In this document: piece by piece, positions 17,779-27,651 of the stretch
Numbering within the stretch: position 1 is the first letter of the stretch
Layout: each line of letters opens with the position of its first letter
Assembly: GCF_001592735.1 (NCBI RefSeq)
Contig: NZ_LUKE01000004.1
Location: forward strand, 1-64,000
Origin: Bdellovibrio bacteriovorus
GTDB taxonomy: Bacteria; Bdellovibrionota; Bdellovibrionia; Bdellovibrionales; Bdellovibrionaceae
Direction: 5' to 3'
DNA: 64,000 nucleotides
The notes under the pieces: model-generated
Database searches by the model: none
What the model was told of the DNA's origin: nothing
Seen by the model: only the letters and a program-made list of their open reading frames with translations
Position numbers and translations under genes: made by a program

Positions 17779-19431
17779 TTACCGCATCGACTTCAAGTAG
17801 CCGACAATATCAATATCTTCCGGCGAAGCCACGCCCGCGCTTGGCAAGGGGCCTTTGAGTTCACTCAAAGAATAATCCATGCGCGCGTCGTATTTGCGCT
17901 CTGATTGGTAGCGAAGCCATTTTTCTGCTGCATACCAGGCACGCTTGTTGGCGTCGTCTTGGCAAGAAGCCAGTTCGCCTTCAACGCGAGCCCCCCAACG
18001 AAGTTCGATGCAATGATAAGGGTCAAAACTCATATCCCACAAACGTTGGCGACCCGCCTCTAAGTTCATCATCACGGTTCGGCCGGCGCTTGTTGTGTAA
18101 GAGAACGTACAAGCCTTCGCGCGTTCAGCGTAAACCACTAATAAATCATTAGCTAAGTTGCCGCCGTTGTACTTGATCGCAGGATCGCGTTGGTTATAGC
18201 GTTCAATATTTGATTTCGTGGTGGACAATAAATCTTGGAAGGCGACTTTCAAACGCGCATCACGCGACGGGGAGGAATAGTCTTCCCACTCTCCCGAAGT
18301 GCCATAAATATTTTCTGGCAAGCGAGCTGGGTGAGGTTTTTTATCAATCCCATTGCGTCGTGCAGCTTCCACGGCGTCCACACGGTCTTTTAAGCTGACG
18401 CAGATGTCGTCCGTCAATTGCGCCATATCGCTGAGTGGGTCGATGTGAACTTCGCCCTTCATCAATTTCATTCGAACATAGTCATAGAAGTTAACGTTTT
18501 GGCCACTGATAACAAACTTTCCTTTGCTCCAAGAACCGTTGGGATCGGGTTGAGATCCATAAAATTGCGTTGTTCCGTACAAGGGAATTTCAGAGTTTGA
18601 ACTCGCAATCAATTGGCCGCCATAATAATTGCCGGCGGCGTCCTTTTTCGCATTCACCATTTTTAAGGGTCGGAAGTTTTTAAATCCCGCACCTTGGCCG
18701 GGTTTGCTGCGCACGAATTTAGGAGTGAACATTCCGCGAGTTAAAGAATTATCGGGATGCGCATCTATATAAAAGATGCGTCCGTCATCCGCCACGCGAT
18801 AAACAATCGCCACGTGTCCGTTGGGATCATAGATCACGGTGCCGGGGCGAATGGCTTCTCGAGAAATTGCGGCCGGGTAAAAATCAGAGCTGAGAGATTC
18901 GTCATTTGTGCCCGGCATTCGATAAGAAGCAGAGAAGGTGTAATCTGGAATGGTGTTATTCAAGATATTCAAGGCATTTTGAAAAACAACTTTGCCGTTG
19001 GTAACACGTGGAAGCACATCATAGCGTTTGGTGACGTAATTGCCTGCACTGGAATACCGAACATCATTGGTGGGATTTGTGTCAGCGCTAGGAGCTGGCT
19101 TTGCTTTGACTTCGCTGATGACCGACATGGGGAGGCCGTTTTTCCAAGCGAAATAGCTGCGCAAGTAATAGGGCAAATCTGCACAATCGGCGAAGTATTT
19201 AAGCCCGGCTGGGTCTGATTTGTAATAGGGATTTGCGCTGCTGCGAAGGCAGTCGTCGACTTTGCCGCAGTTGCGTTTTTCTACGGCCATGCCAATGCTT
19301 GCGACGAACTCGCCGAATTGACGTTCATGACTTTCGGTCCAGGTGGGTTGCGTGATTTTCCAACTGGTGCTTTGGGCGTGAACACTGAGTGAAGCCAGTA
19401 CGACAAGCGAAAACGCACTGATAAATTTCAT
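17779..19431 (-). CDS. Secreted protein, possible papain-like (NlpC/P60-type) hydrolase
   Basis: A 550-residue protein with a clear signal peptide (residues 1-19, ending VHA-Q). Residues 81-88 hold a Cys-x-Asp pattern (ADCADLPYY, with C83). A GHVAIV strand with H206 follows, then YIDAHPDN (221-228). A Cys on a helix followed by GH-[VT]-A-I-V is the layout of NlpC/P60 and CHAP-type cysteine peptidases and amidases, so a role on peptidoglycan is possible. The C-terminal half (about 330-550) is unique to this protein in my reading. The ATG has AAGGAG eight bases upstream. Catalysis is inference. Confidence 0.55.
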   Translation of the reverse strand: MKFISAFSLVVLASLSVHAQSTSWKITQPTWTESHERQFGEFVASIGMAVEKRNCGKVDDCLRSSANPYYKSDPAGLKYFADCADLPYYLRSYFAWKNGLPMSVISEVKAKPAPSADTNPTNDVRYSSAGNYVTKRYDVLPRVTNGKVVFQNALNILNNTIPDYTFSASYRMPGTNDESLSSDFYPAAISREAIRPGTVIYDPNGHVAIVYRVADDGRIFYIDAHPDNSLTRGMFTPKFVRSKPGQGAGFKNFRPLKMVNAKKDAAGNYYGGQLIASSNSEIPLYGTTQFYGSQPDPNGSWSKGKFVISGQNVNFYDYVRMKLMKGEVHIDPLSDMAQLTDDICVSLKDRVDAVEAARRNGIDKKPHPARLPENIYGTSGEWEDYSSPSRDARLKVAFQDLLSTTKSNIERYNQRDPAIKYNGGNLANDLLVVYAERAKACTFSYTTSAGRTVMMNLEAGRQRLWDMSFDPYHCIELRWGARVEGELASCQDDANKRAWYAAEKWLRYQSERKYDARMDYSLSELKGPLPSAGVASPEDIDIVGYLKSMR

Positions 19432-19725
19432 GGCTAAGACTCCTTACAAAGATCTGACGAAGATAGGTTTTTTTGTGAGTCTCTGCGAGTTTTTCATAGG
19501 GGCCGTGAAAGGTTTTCCCGAACGTCTAAAGTGAAGACAGGCTAGCGTGTTGTTAACATTCGAACAATTTTAATCGTCTCATCACGATTCATAAATCCTC
19601 GATTTTGGTACGAATATGAGAGCTTTCGTTTGTCTTACTACAAAACTTCGTGGCCTAGGGGTATCATTTAAACACTGAATAAACGGGAATGTCGTTCGGA
19701 TCGGTGGGGATGCCCCGGACGCTAT
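19432..19725. other. Intergenic region between divergent genes
   Basis: This 294-base stretch separates the secreted hydrolase candidate from the pilin-like operon and must hold both promoters. No near-consensus -35/-10 pair was found with confidence. No repeat, RNA gene or further open frame is evident. Confidence 0.4.
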
Positions 19726-20439
19726 ATGGGACGTATGATGAGTGAAACCTATGTGAATCGTACAAACAGCGATACATTTACTTCAGCGAAAATCCTTCGT
19801 GTTGCTTCTCCGTTTTCATCTCAATTCGGATTTACTATTTTAACTTTAATTGCTTATTTCGCGGTCTGGCGTTTTGCATCTGCGGATTCTTGGATTTCGC
19901 AAGCCTTCTTTGCTGAAGACCACTTGGGTGAGTGGTTGCAATTTGCTTTTTGCTTAGCGACGGGTGTCGTGGCCCTTAAAACTTTCCGGAGGGCTTCGCC
20001 GAAGTGGTTGTCGGCAGCGATTCTTTTGGGTGGCGTCGGTATGATCTTTATCGGTGGTGAAGAAATAAGTTGGGGACAGCGTCTATTTAACTTTCCGTCG
20101 TCTGAATTTTTCTTTTTAAGAAATTATCAAAACGAAACCAACTTGCACAATCTCTTGCCTTTAGAAAGCAATCTGATTCCGTATTATATTGCCGCCTTTG
20201 TGTTGGGTGTGGTTTTAAACGCCATTGGTTTTAAGTTAACTCCCTCGGGTCAAAAATGGCCGGTGGCAGATATGTTTATAAGCTCTTTAATTATGGCGGC
20301 ATTTTATTTCTTCTTGCCGATGTCTCAGCATATCTATTTCTACGAATACACCGAGCTTTGGATTTACGCTTCGATTTTCATTTATACAGTAAGAATTCGT
20401 AAAAATTTATTAGTGGAAAACAATAGGGGGGTCCTATGA
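19726..20439 (+). CDS. Multi-pass membrane protein of unknown function
   Basis: A 237-residue protein with about five to six membrane helices, starting around residue 34. Two conserved-looking loops stand out: GEEISWGQR (111-119) and NETNLHN (136-142). Acidic and His residues at membrane edges suggest an active or binding site, though no reaction is known to me. The start could be the ATG at 19726 or the ATG ATG pair at 19735-19740. It overlaps the next gene by four bases (ATGA), so it opens the pilin-like operon. A role in processing or anchoring the operon's surface structure is inference only. Confidence 0.65.
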   Translation: MGRMMSETYVNRTNSDTFTSAKILRVASPFSSQFGFTILTLIAYFAVWRFASADSWISQAFFAEDHLGEWLQFAFCLATGVVALKTFRRASPKWLSAAILLGGVGMIFIGGEEISWGQRLFNFPSSEFFFLRNYQNETNLHNLLPLESNLIPYYIAAFVLGVVLNAIGFKLTPSGQKWPVADMFISSLIMAAFYFFLPMSQHIYFYEYTELWIYASIFIYTVRIRKNLLVENNRGVL

Positions 20440-23400
20440 AACCATCTTTTATCGCCTTTGGTACGTTGATCACAGTATTAGTGACCTCCTTGACGGTCCA
20501 GGCTCAATGGGGACCTCCGCCGGATCCAAGTCCGTCGCCCAGTGCTTCGCCGTCGCCATCGGCGCCACCACCACCTCCGGAGTGTAATGCACGCTCATTT
20601 TGGGTGAATCCGGATGGCGCAAAGAGGGGCCAGAATTTTAATGTGCCTAAGACGGTGGCTGACTCCGGCCCCCTCAGTATGGACTGTTCAAGTTTTGAAG
20701 CAGAGGAGGGGAAGCGTTTAAGAGGAAGCGTCAGTGTGCGTTGTGAACGCGCTGGTAATAACGCTTATTGGAGCTCAGTTCAAAACAACTGTTCAACAGA
20801 AGAAGCGGTTCTGCAATGTCGGCCTGCGGTTTCTGTGGGTGTTTCAAAAAATGAATTGTTAAAAGCCTTCAATGAAGGTGGAACTTCAACGTCCGCTATT
20901 CGTGGAGAGTTGGTGGCGATTCCAAATGGGGATGCTGCTCAAAGTAATATCGCCAAAATTACGATGACCTGTAGAGCCGTGTATCCCTCTGACGATTCGC
21001 CAGCGAATTTAACAGCACAAGGGGTTTTCACTTCAAATTTGAGTGATTGTCGTGGCACGGAAGGAAGGGCTTGTTACTTAGATCCTTATAATGGTGTCAA
21101 AAGCAGAACCTATAGCGGGAACGAGTATGAGTTCAATGCGGATGGCAGCTATAAGCCATTAACCCGATATGGAAACTCTATTAAGCAGACCATTCTTTAC
21201 GTTTGGAATAAAGGAAACTCAACTCGTCAGTTGAATAATAATGACGTTCAATTCTTAACGCGCGCTAAGGTGGGAGGTTCCTATCCCGGCACCTATGTTG
21301 CCCGTGATGTTCATGGACTTGGTTCTTTCGAGCTTCAGGGCGTCGCGACGGAGGCGACAGCCTGTGACTTGCGTGTCTCAGGTGTTATTGGTGGTTATCA
21401 GGCCACTGTTCCGCCCTCCGCGCTTGTAGAAAATGACATGTTAGTTTTCACGGTCAATATGAAAGGCGGAACGGGTGTCGGTCTTGTTCCTCCGAAAATC
21501 ACTTACAGTGGGGGACCGAATCCGTTAACAGGGGTTTGGGAAAATCCGCCAGCTAACAGCACGGCCGTCATCACTGCGAATGTCGAAACAGGAGTCAGTA
21601 AAAATAAATTCAGCTGTCAATTAAAGGTCGATACTCGGGGTTCGACATCCACGGTGCGTCTGCGTCGCTTTGGGGATTGCGGATATTTTGATGCCCTTCG
21701 TTCGCATTTCTTCATGAATGCGGCCGGAACATCTTTTCAAAATCAGGGATTTTCTCCAGGCCTGACAATGCCGGGGATCAATGCTCAATACGGAACGACC
21801 ACTCCGGAAGTACCTTATGGCGGGGTGATGAATGCGGCAGCGTCCAGTGCCGGTGAAATCATCGTGGGTTCAGGAGGCAGTATCTTGTTGCCGCCATTAA
21901 ATAAACGTCTTTACTCAAAAGCTGTTATCGTTGCAAAACGTTTCCGCTCTGGCGGACAGGTTGAAGATCCGTTGTTTTGGGGTGTCATGGATTTAAATGA
22001 CTATTCGATCACTCGGATGAGTCAGGTTGATTCGTCGTTAAAACTGAATGATGACGACACCGTGGTATTTCAAGCTTTCTTGGCGGCGGTGCAGCCGAAT
22101 TCCAATTTCTCTCGGGACCTTCGCGGCACCGGAGAGGGGTTTGCGCTGTATTCATTTGCGCCCTCAACACGAGAAGGAAAACCTTTTGATAAGGTGATTC
22201 CGTTTACCAATGAATCTTGTATTCCGCTATTCCAGGCAAAACCGCCGTTACGCCCGGACGTGAAAAATCCTAACCCGGCTTTAACCGGGGTGACCCAGTG
22301 TTTGTATTCTCGTCCATATACGGTCGGCGACATCAAAAACGGTCGTGTGGATTTGACGTTGATGCACTTAGTGCCCATGCATGCGCATCATCAATTCCCG
22401 ACCGAACTTTTAAAAGCAAGCAGCCAGCCGGCCTGCGTGGCTAAAAATCCCACAGTGCAATCAGATTGTTGGGACGTTAAAGCAGCCAGCATGGGGGCCG
22501 CCGCAACCACGGATCCATTTGCGAGCCATGACCAGTGCCGTACGGTCACGACGACGTGGGTGACCCAAACTGCGACCTCAACGGACAGGGTCTGTCATCA
22601 GACGGGCGGGGGAAATAACTCTCGCACAGTATGTAACAATGTCACAAAGACTTCTTCGGCGAAAATTCCGGTGACCACCGTGACTTACAAACCAAGTTGC
22701 GCGGTTTTAGAAAGCAAAAGCGAATGTTCTGCGAACTTAGCGATTCGTTTTAGTGGTTACAATCAAATGATGATCGCAGGTTTGATGTGTGCGGCGAAAT
22801 ATAATAAGCCGGGCGATCAAGTGACCGCAACCCTCCAAGGCCGAGGAATTATTCCTTATACTCCGGCGGCAAATATGGGGGGATCTAATCCATTGCCGTA
22901 CACTTCTTATCCTCCGGCCTATGGCAGTGCCAAGGGCCTGGGTTGTATTCCATGCCGTTTCGGTACGGATGCGTTGGCCGCTGGCAGAAACCTAACAGAT
23001 AATGGAGAGACGATTCCACTTCCGGTGGACCAAGATTCAACATCGGCTCGTAAACCGATTTTCAGCTTCCGCAAAATGAAAGCACCGACAGAGTGCGTTC
23101 GTAATGTGAATTTCGAAGTTCGTTACTTCGGTTCGCAAGAGTGTAATGGCGTTAGCAATCCGGCCGGTCACTTCTGTTCGTCCTCGAACTTAGGTGGGCA
23201 GAGCTGCGGCGCGAACGATGGCCATGGGGGTGGTAACGTCGCCGCCCGCCTTTCAATCCCGGTATGCCCGAACTCAGGGTTTGAATTTGATAACGTATCG
23301 GTGTCGTGGTCTCCGCTTCTTTTAGATATCGGTGGTACGGGCATCCAAATCAGTCGTGATGCGTCCTATGCCTTGAAATTTGATATTCGCGGTGACGGCC

Positions 23401-23828
23401 GAAAACGTTTGGTCGACTGGCCGATCAATACCAACGAAGTGGCGTTCTTAGTGATGCCAAACAAAGATGGTAAAGTTGTATCCGGCAAAGAACTTTTTGG
23501 TGAATACCGTGCAAAAAATGGCTTTGATGCCTTATCTAAATTTGACAGCAACAAAGACCAGAAGATCGATAAACAGGATAAGGACTTTGATAAGTTAAGA
23601 CTGTGGTTTGATCGCAATCGTGACGGTGTTTACGATGAAGGTGAAGGCGAACTTTTAGCAGATCACGGAGTTGAAACTATTTACTTGCAACATCGTAAAA
23701 TCACGGATCGTGGAACAGACGGAAGAACTCTTTATTCTGTTTATTTCAACAATAAATTCCGTGAGTTTATGAACATCGCCGATTACTACTTCAACGAATA
23801 CGGCGTTGAAAAGAAAAGTAAAAAGTAG
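20436..23828 (+). CDS. Large secreted Cys-rich protein with C-terminal EF-hand-like repeats
   Basis: A 1130-residue exported protein. The signal peptide ends about residue 24 (VQAQ) and is followed by a Pro/Ser linker of repeated PSPS units. The middle is beta-rich with many cysteines. The C-terminus (about 955-1120) matches a module common in large secreted proteins: a FDIRGDG strand, ELFGEY, then two calcium loops, DSNKDQKIDKQD (1037-1048) and DRNRDGVYDEGE (1059-1070), with every EF-hand ligand position filled. It sits directly before three pilin-like genes, the position and size expected of a PilY1-like calcium-binding tip adhesin, though no PilY1 propeller was recognised. The ribosome site is GGGGGG, and the start overlaps the upstream gene. 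Confidence 0.75.
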   Translation: MKPSFIAFGTLITVLVTSLTVQAQWGPPPDPSPSPSASPSPSAPPPPPECNARSFWVNPDGAKRGQNFNVPKTVADSGPLSMDCSSFEAEEGKRLRGSVSVRCERAGNNAYWSSVQNNCSTEEAVLQCRPAVSVGVSKNELLKAFNEGGTSTSAIRGELVAIPNGDAAQSNIAKITMTCRAVYPSDDSPANLTAQGVFTSNLSDCRGTEGRACYLDPYNGVKSRTYSGNEYEFNADGSYKPLTRYGNSIKQTILYVWNKGNSTRQLNNNDVQFLTRAKVGGSYPGTYVARDVHGLGSFELQGVATEATACDLRVSGVIGGYQATVPPSALVENDMLVFTVNMKGGTGVGLVPPKITYSGGPNPLTGVWENPPANSTAVITANVETGVSKNKFSCQLKVDTRGSTSTVRLRRFGDCGYFDALRSHFFMNAAGTSFQNQGFSPGLTMPGINAQYGTTTPEVPYGGVMNAAASSAGEIIVGSGGSILLPPLNKRLYSKAVIVAKRFRSGGQVEDPLFWGVMDLNDYSITRMSQVDSSLKLNDDDTVVFQAFLAAVQPNSNFSRDLRGTGEGFALYSFAPSTREGKPFDKVIPFTNESCIPLFQAKPPLRPDVKNPNPALTGVTQCLYSRPYTVGDIKNGRVDLTLMHLVPMHAHHQFPTELLKASSQPACVAKNPTVQSDCWDVKAASMGAAATTDPFASHDQCRTVTTTWVTQTATSTDRVCHQTGGGNNSRTVCNNVTKTSSAKIPVTTVTYKPSCAVLESKSECSANLAIRFSGYNQMMIAGLMCAAKYNKPGDQVTATLQGRGIIPYTPAANMGGSNPLPYTSYPPAYGSAKGLGCIPCRFGTDALAAGRNLTDNGETIPLPVDQDSTSARKPIFSFRKMKAPTECVRNVNFEVRYFGSQECNGVSNPAGHFCSSSNLGGQSCGANDGHGGGNVAARLSIPVCPNSGFEFDNVSVSWSPLLLDIGGTGIQISRDASYALKFDIRGDGRKRLVDWPINTNEVAFLVMPNKDGKVVSGKELFGEYRAKNGFDALSKFDSNKDQKIDKQDKDFDKLRLWFDRNRDGVYDEGEGELLADHGVETIYLQHRKITDRGTDGRTLYSVYFNNKFREFMNIADYYFNEYGVEKKSKK

Positions 23829-23837
23829 GAACTGTCC

Positions 23838-25469
23838 ATGGCACGTATAAGAACCAGCTCTGGCTTTACGATCACCGAGTTGCTCGTTGCGACGGGGCTG
23901 GCCTCTGCCTTTTTCTTGATAGGAGCTTCGGTGATCCAGCAGCTCTTTCAATTTCAAAAAGACGTGAATACACGTTTGATGGATAGTTTTTCTATCACTA
24001 ATTTTCATCGCAGTTTGAATCAAGATCTCGAGGGCAGTTATTGGCATCGTTTCGGTGCTTTTTCCTGCGCTTCTTCGAATCGCTTGATGGAAACGATGGG
24101 GACTTCCGAGGTAAATCTTAATAGTAGCGGTGGTTTTCTTGAATTTGTGACCGCGGACTATTCAAGCACGATTGGTAACGTCCCCAATACCACGGAATTG
24201 ACTGTAGCCAGTATGCGCAATTTGGATGTGGGCAATTACGTTTTATTAAGTCTGGCGGCGGATCCTTCCGTGGTGTCTTTATTCCGGGTTCGAAGTGTCG
24301 CGCGTGACACCGGTCGTATTAATTTAGATACGACATCATTGTCGGTCGCGGGTTCAAATTGCAACTTTGCTTTGCCTTCGCGACCGTTAACAGATTTTTT
24401 CGGTGCTTCGGCAAGTTCTAACGCTCTTTTAACCCGAATTAAAATTGTTCAGTATCGAATTACTGGCGGTTCCTTGACCCGAACAGCGCTGCCGGGCGGG
24501 TCGGCCGAAGAACTTATGGATAAAATGAACTCCATGAATGTCCGATCGACTTGGGCGGCCAGTGCGGATGGCACGGCGGCCAAAATATTTGGTCAGATGA
24601 AGTTTCAAGTGGTCTTAGACCACAATCAATCCACGTTGATGGGCTCTAAGCAAACGTCGCGCAAGCAAGAAAACGTGACGGCCCAATACGCTCTTAATTC
24701 ATTTCAATATTTGAATCGAAATTTCACGTCGGGTTCAGCGCCGATCACGGCGACCTTCCCCAGTTGCTCGGTGGGCGTCAATTTTCGACCAGGGTCTTTG
24801 AAGGTCAGCTCGGCCCATTACAGTGACACCGTTCCAGTCAGTCTTGCCGGCTATGTTTCTACGGACAAGGTGAAGGGGGCCACCATTGACGTCAATTTCT
24901 CGCCGCGGACCGGAGCCCAAATAGATTGTTTTAAGTATGATCCCGATTCTTCGGATTTACCTTACCAAGTCACGGGAATAGGGATGAGTCAGACTATCAG
25001 CCTTGCGCAGACGGCGACGGGCTTTGATATTTATACTTGTGCGGTGAAGGGGATTGTCGACGTCGTGGCCGCCATGACCTACTTTGCCACGGATATAAAT
25101 CAGACCAAAACGATTCCTTGCTCGGTAGAGTCGATTGAAGCTCCGACGCGATATATATTTATCGGCGCCGCCCCTAAATGTGATCGGGAACTGGCTTCCT
25201 ATGATATGGGGAGCGAGATGTACAATACGATTTCAACGGGCAGCACCGTTTCTATCGGTAAATTCGGGGTGGATATGGACTCTAGCTGCCAGTGGCAAGG
25301 GCAGGCGGATGCCTCGGCCACGGGGCTCGCAGATAACTGCGATTGGGGAAGTCATGCCGGGTTGGAGTTGCGTCGCATCTACTTACGACCTTACAAACAA
25401 CAGGTTTATGCTGCGGATAAAGTAACACCGCTGTTTAGTTCTCAAGGTGCTTATATTAACTGCGATTAG
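23838..25469 (+). CDS. Type IV pilin-like protein, PilW-like
   Basis: A 543-residue protein with a class III signal: a short basic leader, then SGFTITELLVATGL with cleavage after G9, Phe at +1 and Glu at +5. A single hydrophobic helix follows to about residue 35. The remaining 500 residues are a large, beta-rich soluble domain with several cysteines, far bigger than a standard pilin. PilW/GspJ-type minor pilins start filament assembly. It lies nine bases after the large secreted protein and is followed by PilX-like and PilV-like genes. The subunit type is by position and size and so is tentative. Confidence 0.75.
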   Translation: MARIRTSSGFTITELLVATGLASAFFLIGASVIQQLFQFQKDVNTRLMDSFSITNFHRSLNQDLEGSYWHRFGAFSCASSNRLMETMGTSEVNLNSSGGFLEFVTADYSSTIGNVPNTTELTVASMRNLDVGNYVLLSLAADPSVVSLFRVRSVARDTGRINLDTTSLSVAGSNCNFALPSRPLTDFFGASASSNALLTRIKIVQYRITGGSLTRTALPGGSAEELMDKMNSMNVRSTWAASADGTAAKIFGQMKFQVVLDHNQSTLMGSKQTSRKQENVTAQYALNSFQYLNRNFTSGSAPITATFPSCSVGVNFRPGSLKVSSAHYSDTVPVSLAGYVSTDKVKGATIDVNFSPRTGAQIDCFKYDPDSSDLPYQVTGIGMSQTISLAQTATGFDIYTCAVKGIVDVVAAMTYFATDINQTKTIPCSVESIEAPTRYIFIGAAPKCDRELASYDMGSEMYNTISTGSTVSIGKFGVDMDSSCQWQGQADASATGLADNCDWGSHAGLELRRIYLRPYKQQVYAADKVTPLFSSQGAYINCD

Positions 25470-25481
25470 AAAAGGATTTTC

Positions 25482-27122
25482 ATGCGCGTTTTGAATCGTA
25501 AAGGAAGCTCGATTCCTTTAGTCATGATCATTAGTGCTTTGGTTTTCATCTTTAGTTACGTGATTTTCAACCTTTTACAATCACGTCGCCAAGGAACAGA
25601 AGATGATTTGCGCGTCTTGCAAGCGAAGATGTTGGCCGCCGATATCGTCGAGCTTGGAAAATACATGCTTCTTTATGAGCGCGTGGTTTATGTCAATGAT
25701 ATCTTAAACGTCGATAACTCTCGCATAGCCACTCGCCGAGAAATGTTAAATCAATCTTACGGATCACTTGTGGCGGCCAACTCGTTTATGATGAATGCGT
25801 GTGGGGGTTATGATGCAAATGCCGTGGAAATCGGTCCTTTGCGCGCGGACAACTCCCCGGTGTTTTGCCCGTTTTATCTTCGCAATCCGTTGATGGACGG
25901 AAAAATGTTTGAAGATATGATGTTGCAAATGTGGTCCATTGGGGGGCAGGTGGGTGAATTGGTGATGCGCGGGGGAGTGCTGGCCACACAGAACGCGACA
26001 CGGTCCCAAATTTTCACTAAAAATGGGGCGGGGTCTTATTCTTTGACCATTGATCTTGATTCTGCGATCCGCAATCCCAACAATCAATTCATTCGGCTGC
26101 ATTTAAATCAAAATATCGTAGAAAAAATGCGTCAAGATGGATTCTCCGCCAAGCTTATTTTTACTCTTTATGGTCCTTCAACAGGATTTAGAACTTTAAC
26201 CAACGAACGCTATGTGAACGTGCAAGCCGACGTGAGCTTTGGTACGAGCTTAAATAAAAAAAATGCGAGTGTTTCGGAAACAGCGATCTTGTATTCAACC
26301 ACGGTGAAAGATTTTGCCCTTTTTATGATGTATCCGGAAGACAGCGCAGGCCAACCCACGACACTTTTTTCACGCGCCGTGGAGCTTAATAGCACCAGTC
26401 AAATCAATGGACGCGTTTTATTTAATGGCGATATTGATAACTCCCTGGAAAGCCTTCCGATTTTTAATGAAGTCGTTATTATTTCTGGATCCGTGAATAC
26501 TGCCGGATATACTTTTGCCCGTGCCCGTGAGCTGATGTCCCAAAAGTTTCGCAAAGGTATCGTGATGGGTTTTCCCATTAAACTTCTGATCAATGATGGC
26601 ACTTGCGTTTCAGGCCTTCCTACGTCCAACGACTCTTCCATGTATTGTGTGGAAAAAGGCACCGGGTTGCCGTACAACCTTACTAAGTACATTGATAATA
26701 TGGGAAACATCTGTTCGAAACTGCCGGTGAACTTTTCGGGCGGCGAATTCACTTTTGATACCTCGACCGTCATTGATCCGGTGATTCGTGAGCAATGTAA
26801 AGGTTCTGCGCCCGGCAAGGTGTGGTTGTCTGGAGGCGTGCGGAATGTTTCCGTGGCCGGAAGCCATGCTTATATCCTAAGTCCAGTGAAAAACTTAATA
26901 ATGTCCGCCGGTGGAAGTTTGTATGGAACTGTGATGGGCGGCCACATCCGTGGAACCAACGTCAAAATCTACAGCTTAGGAGCTTTACGTCCTGGCCTTC
27001 CGGGCATTGCCAGCAGTACGGATCTTGGGGCAATATCAGGAGAGAGCGGACGAATCATGGCCGGAATTGGTGTTCCCCTGATCAATGTGGCTTTAATCAA
27101 GGAAGCAAAAATTGGTGAATAG
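25482..27122 (+). CDS. PilX/GspK-like pseudopilin lacking Glu5
   Basis: A 546-residue protein with an N-terminal RKGSSIPLVMIISAL segment. This is a pilin-type cleavage site after G8 and a hydrophobic helix, but position +5 is Leu, not Glu. Loss of Glu5 is the hallmark of tip-capping GspK/PilX-type pseudopilins, which need no salt bridge to a subunit above. The large C-terminal domain contains several Cys residues and ends in a Gly/Ser-rich beta-repeat-like region. The ATG has AAGGA eight bases upstream. It overlaps the next gene by 11 bases. It is probably the filament tip. Confidence 0.68.
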   Translation: MRVLNRKGSSIPLVMIISALVFIFSYVIFNLLQSRRQGTEDDLRVLQAKMLAADIVELGKYMLLYERVVYVNDILNVDNSRIATRREMLNQSYGSLVAANSFMMNACGGYDANAVEIGPLRADNSPVFCPFYLRNPLMDGKMFEDMMLQMWSIGGQVGELVMRGGVLATQNATRSQIFTKNGAGSYSLTIDLDSAIRNPNNQFIRLHLNQNIVEKMRQDGFSAKLIFTLYGPSTGFRTLTNERYVNVQADVSFGTSLNKKNASVSETAILYSTTVKDFALFMMYPEDSAGQPTTLFSRAVELNSTSQINGRVLFNGDIDNSLESLPIFNEVVIISGSVNTAGYTFARARELMSQKFRKGIVMGFPIKLLINDGTCVSGLPTSNDSSMYCVEKGTGLPYNLTKYIDNMGNICSKLPVNFSGGEFTFDTSTVIDPVIREQCKGSAPGKVWLSGGVRNVSVAGSHAYILSPVKNLIMSAGGSLYGTVMGGHIRGTNVKIYSLGALRPGLPGIASSTDLGAISGESGRIMAGIGVPLINVALIKEAKIGE

Positions 27123-27651
27123 ACGTTCATTAGGTCAAATACTGCGAAACAGAAAAGGGGTGACGGTTGTTGAGACGGTCGTCGCGGCGGCTATTTTGGC
27201 AATATTGGTTTTTGCGATCATGTCCTTAAAACAAATCGTCTTTAAAATGAGCCAAGGTGTTATTCAAAGATCTTCCAATGCCCGGATTATCTTTGCTATT
27301 CAAGAAGAGCTTGTCAAAGAGATGGACTCATTGCCATTTAGGAGCAACGCGGCCTTTATCACCGGTGCCAGTTTTAACCAAGCTGCCTATGAGGCCAGTT
27401 TTGACGACACCAGCGCGCAGCAAAGCTGCTACAATAAAGAAGGAATTGAAATTCCCGTTACGAACGAACCTGTTTGCGAATTTAAAGTTAGTTACTATCG
27501 CGTGCAAGAAGTCGATCGCAACTATACCGGCGATCTTGCCAAGATTCCGCTAAGCCGTCTTGTCATGCGTTTAGCATATATCGATAAAAATACCAAAACA
27601 CCTCGCACCCTTTATCTAAGTCGTCTTAAGGCCCATGTCATCAGATACTAA
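27112..27651 (+). CDS. Type IV pilin-like protein, PilV/GspI-like
   Basis: A 179-residue minor pilin. The leader ends RNRKG (G16) and the mature end VTVVETVVAAAIL has Glu at +5. A small soluble domain with two cysteines (about C104 and C117 of the long form) follows. It starts with TTG (27112) or GTG (27115), inside the end of the upstream gene and after a GGAAG ribosome site. With PilW-like and PilX-like neighbours it completes a three-member initiation complex. Confidence 0.75.
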   Translation: MVNRRSLGQILRNRKGVTVVETVVAAAILAILVFAIMSLKQIVFKMSQGVIQRSSNARIIFAIQEELVKEMDSLPFRSNAAFITGASFNQAAYEASFDDTSAQQSCYNKEGIEIPVTNEPVCEFKVSYYRVQEVDRNYTGDLAKIPLSRLVMRLAYIDKNTKTPRTLYLSRLKAHVIRY

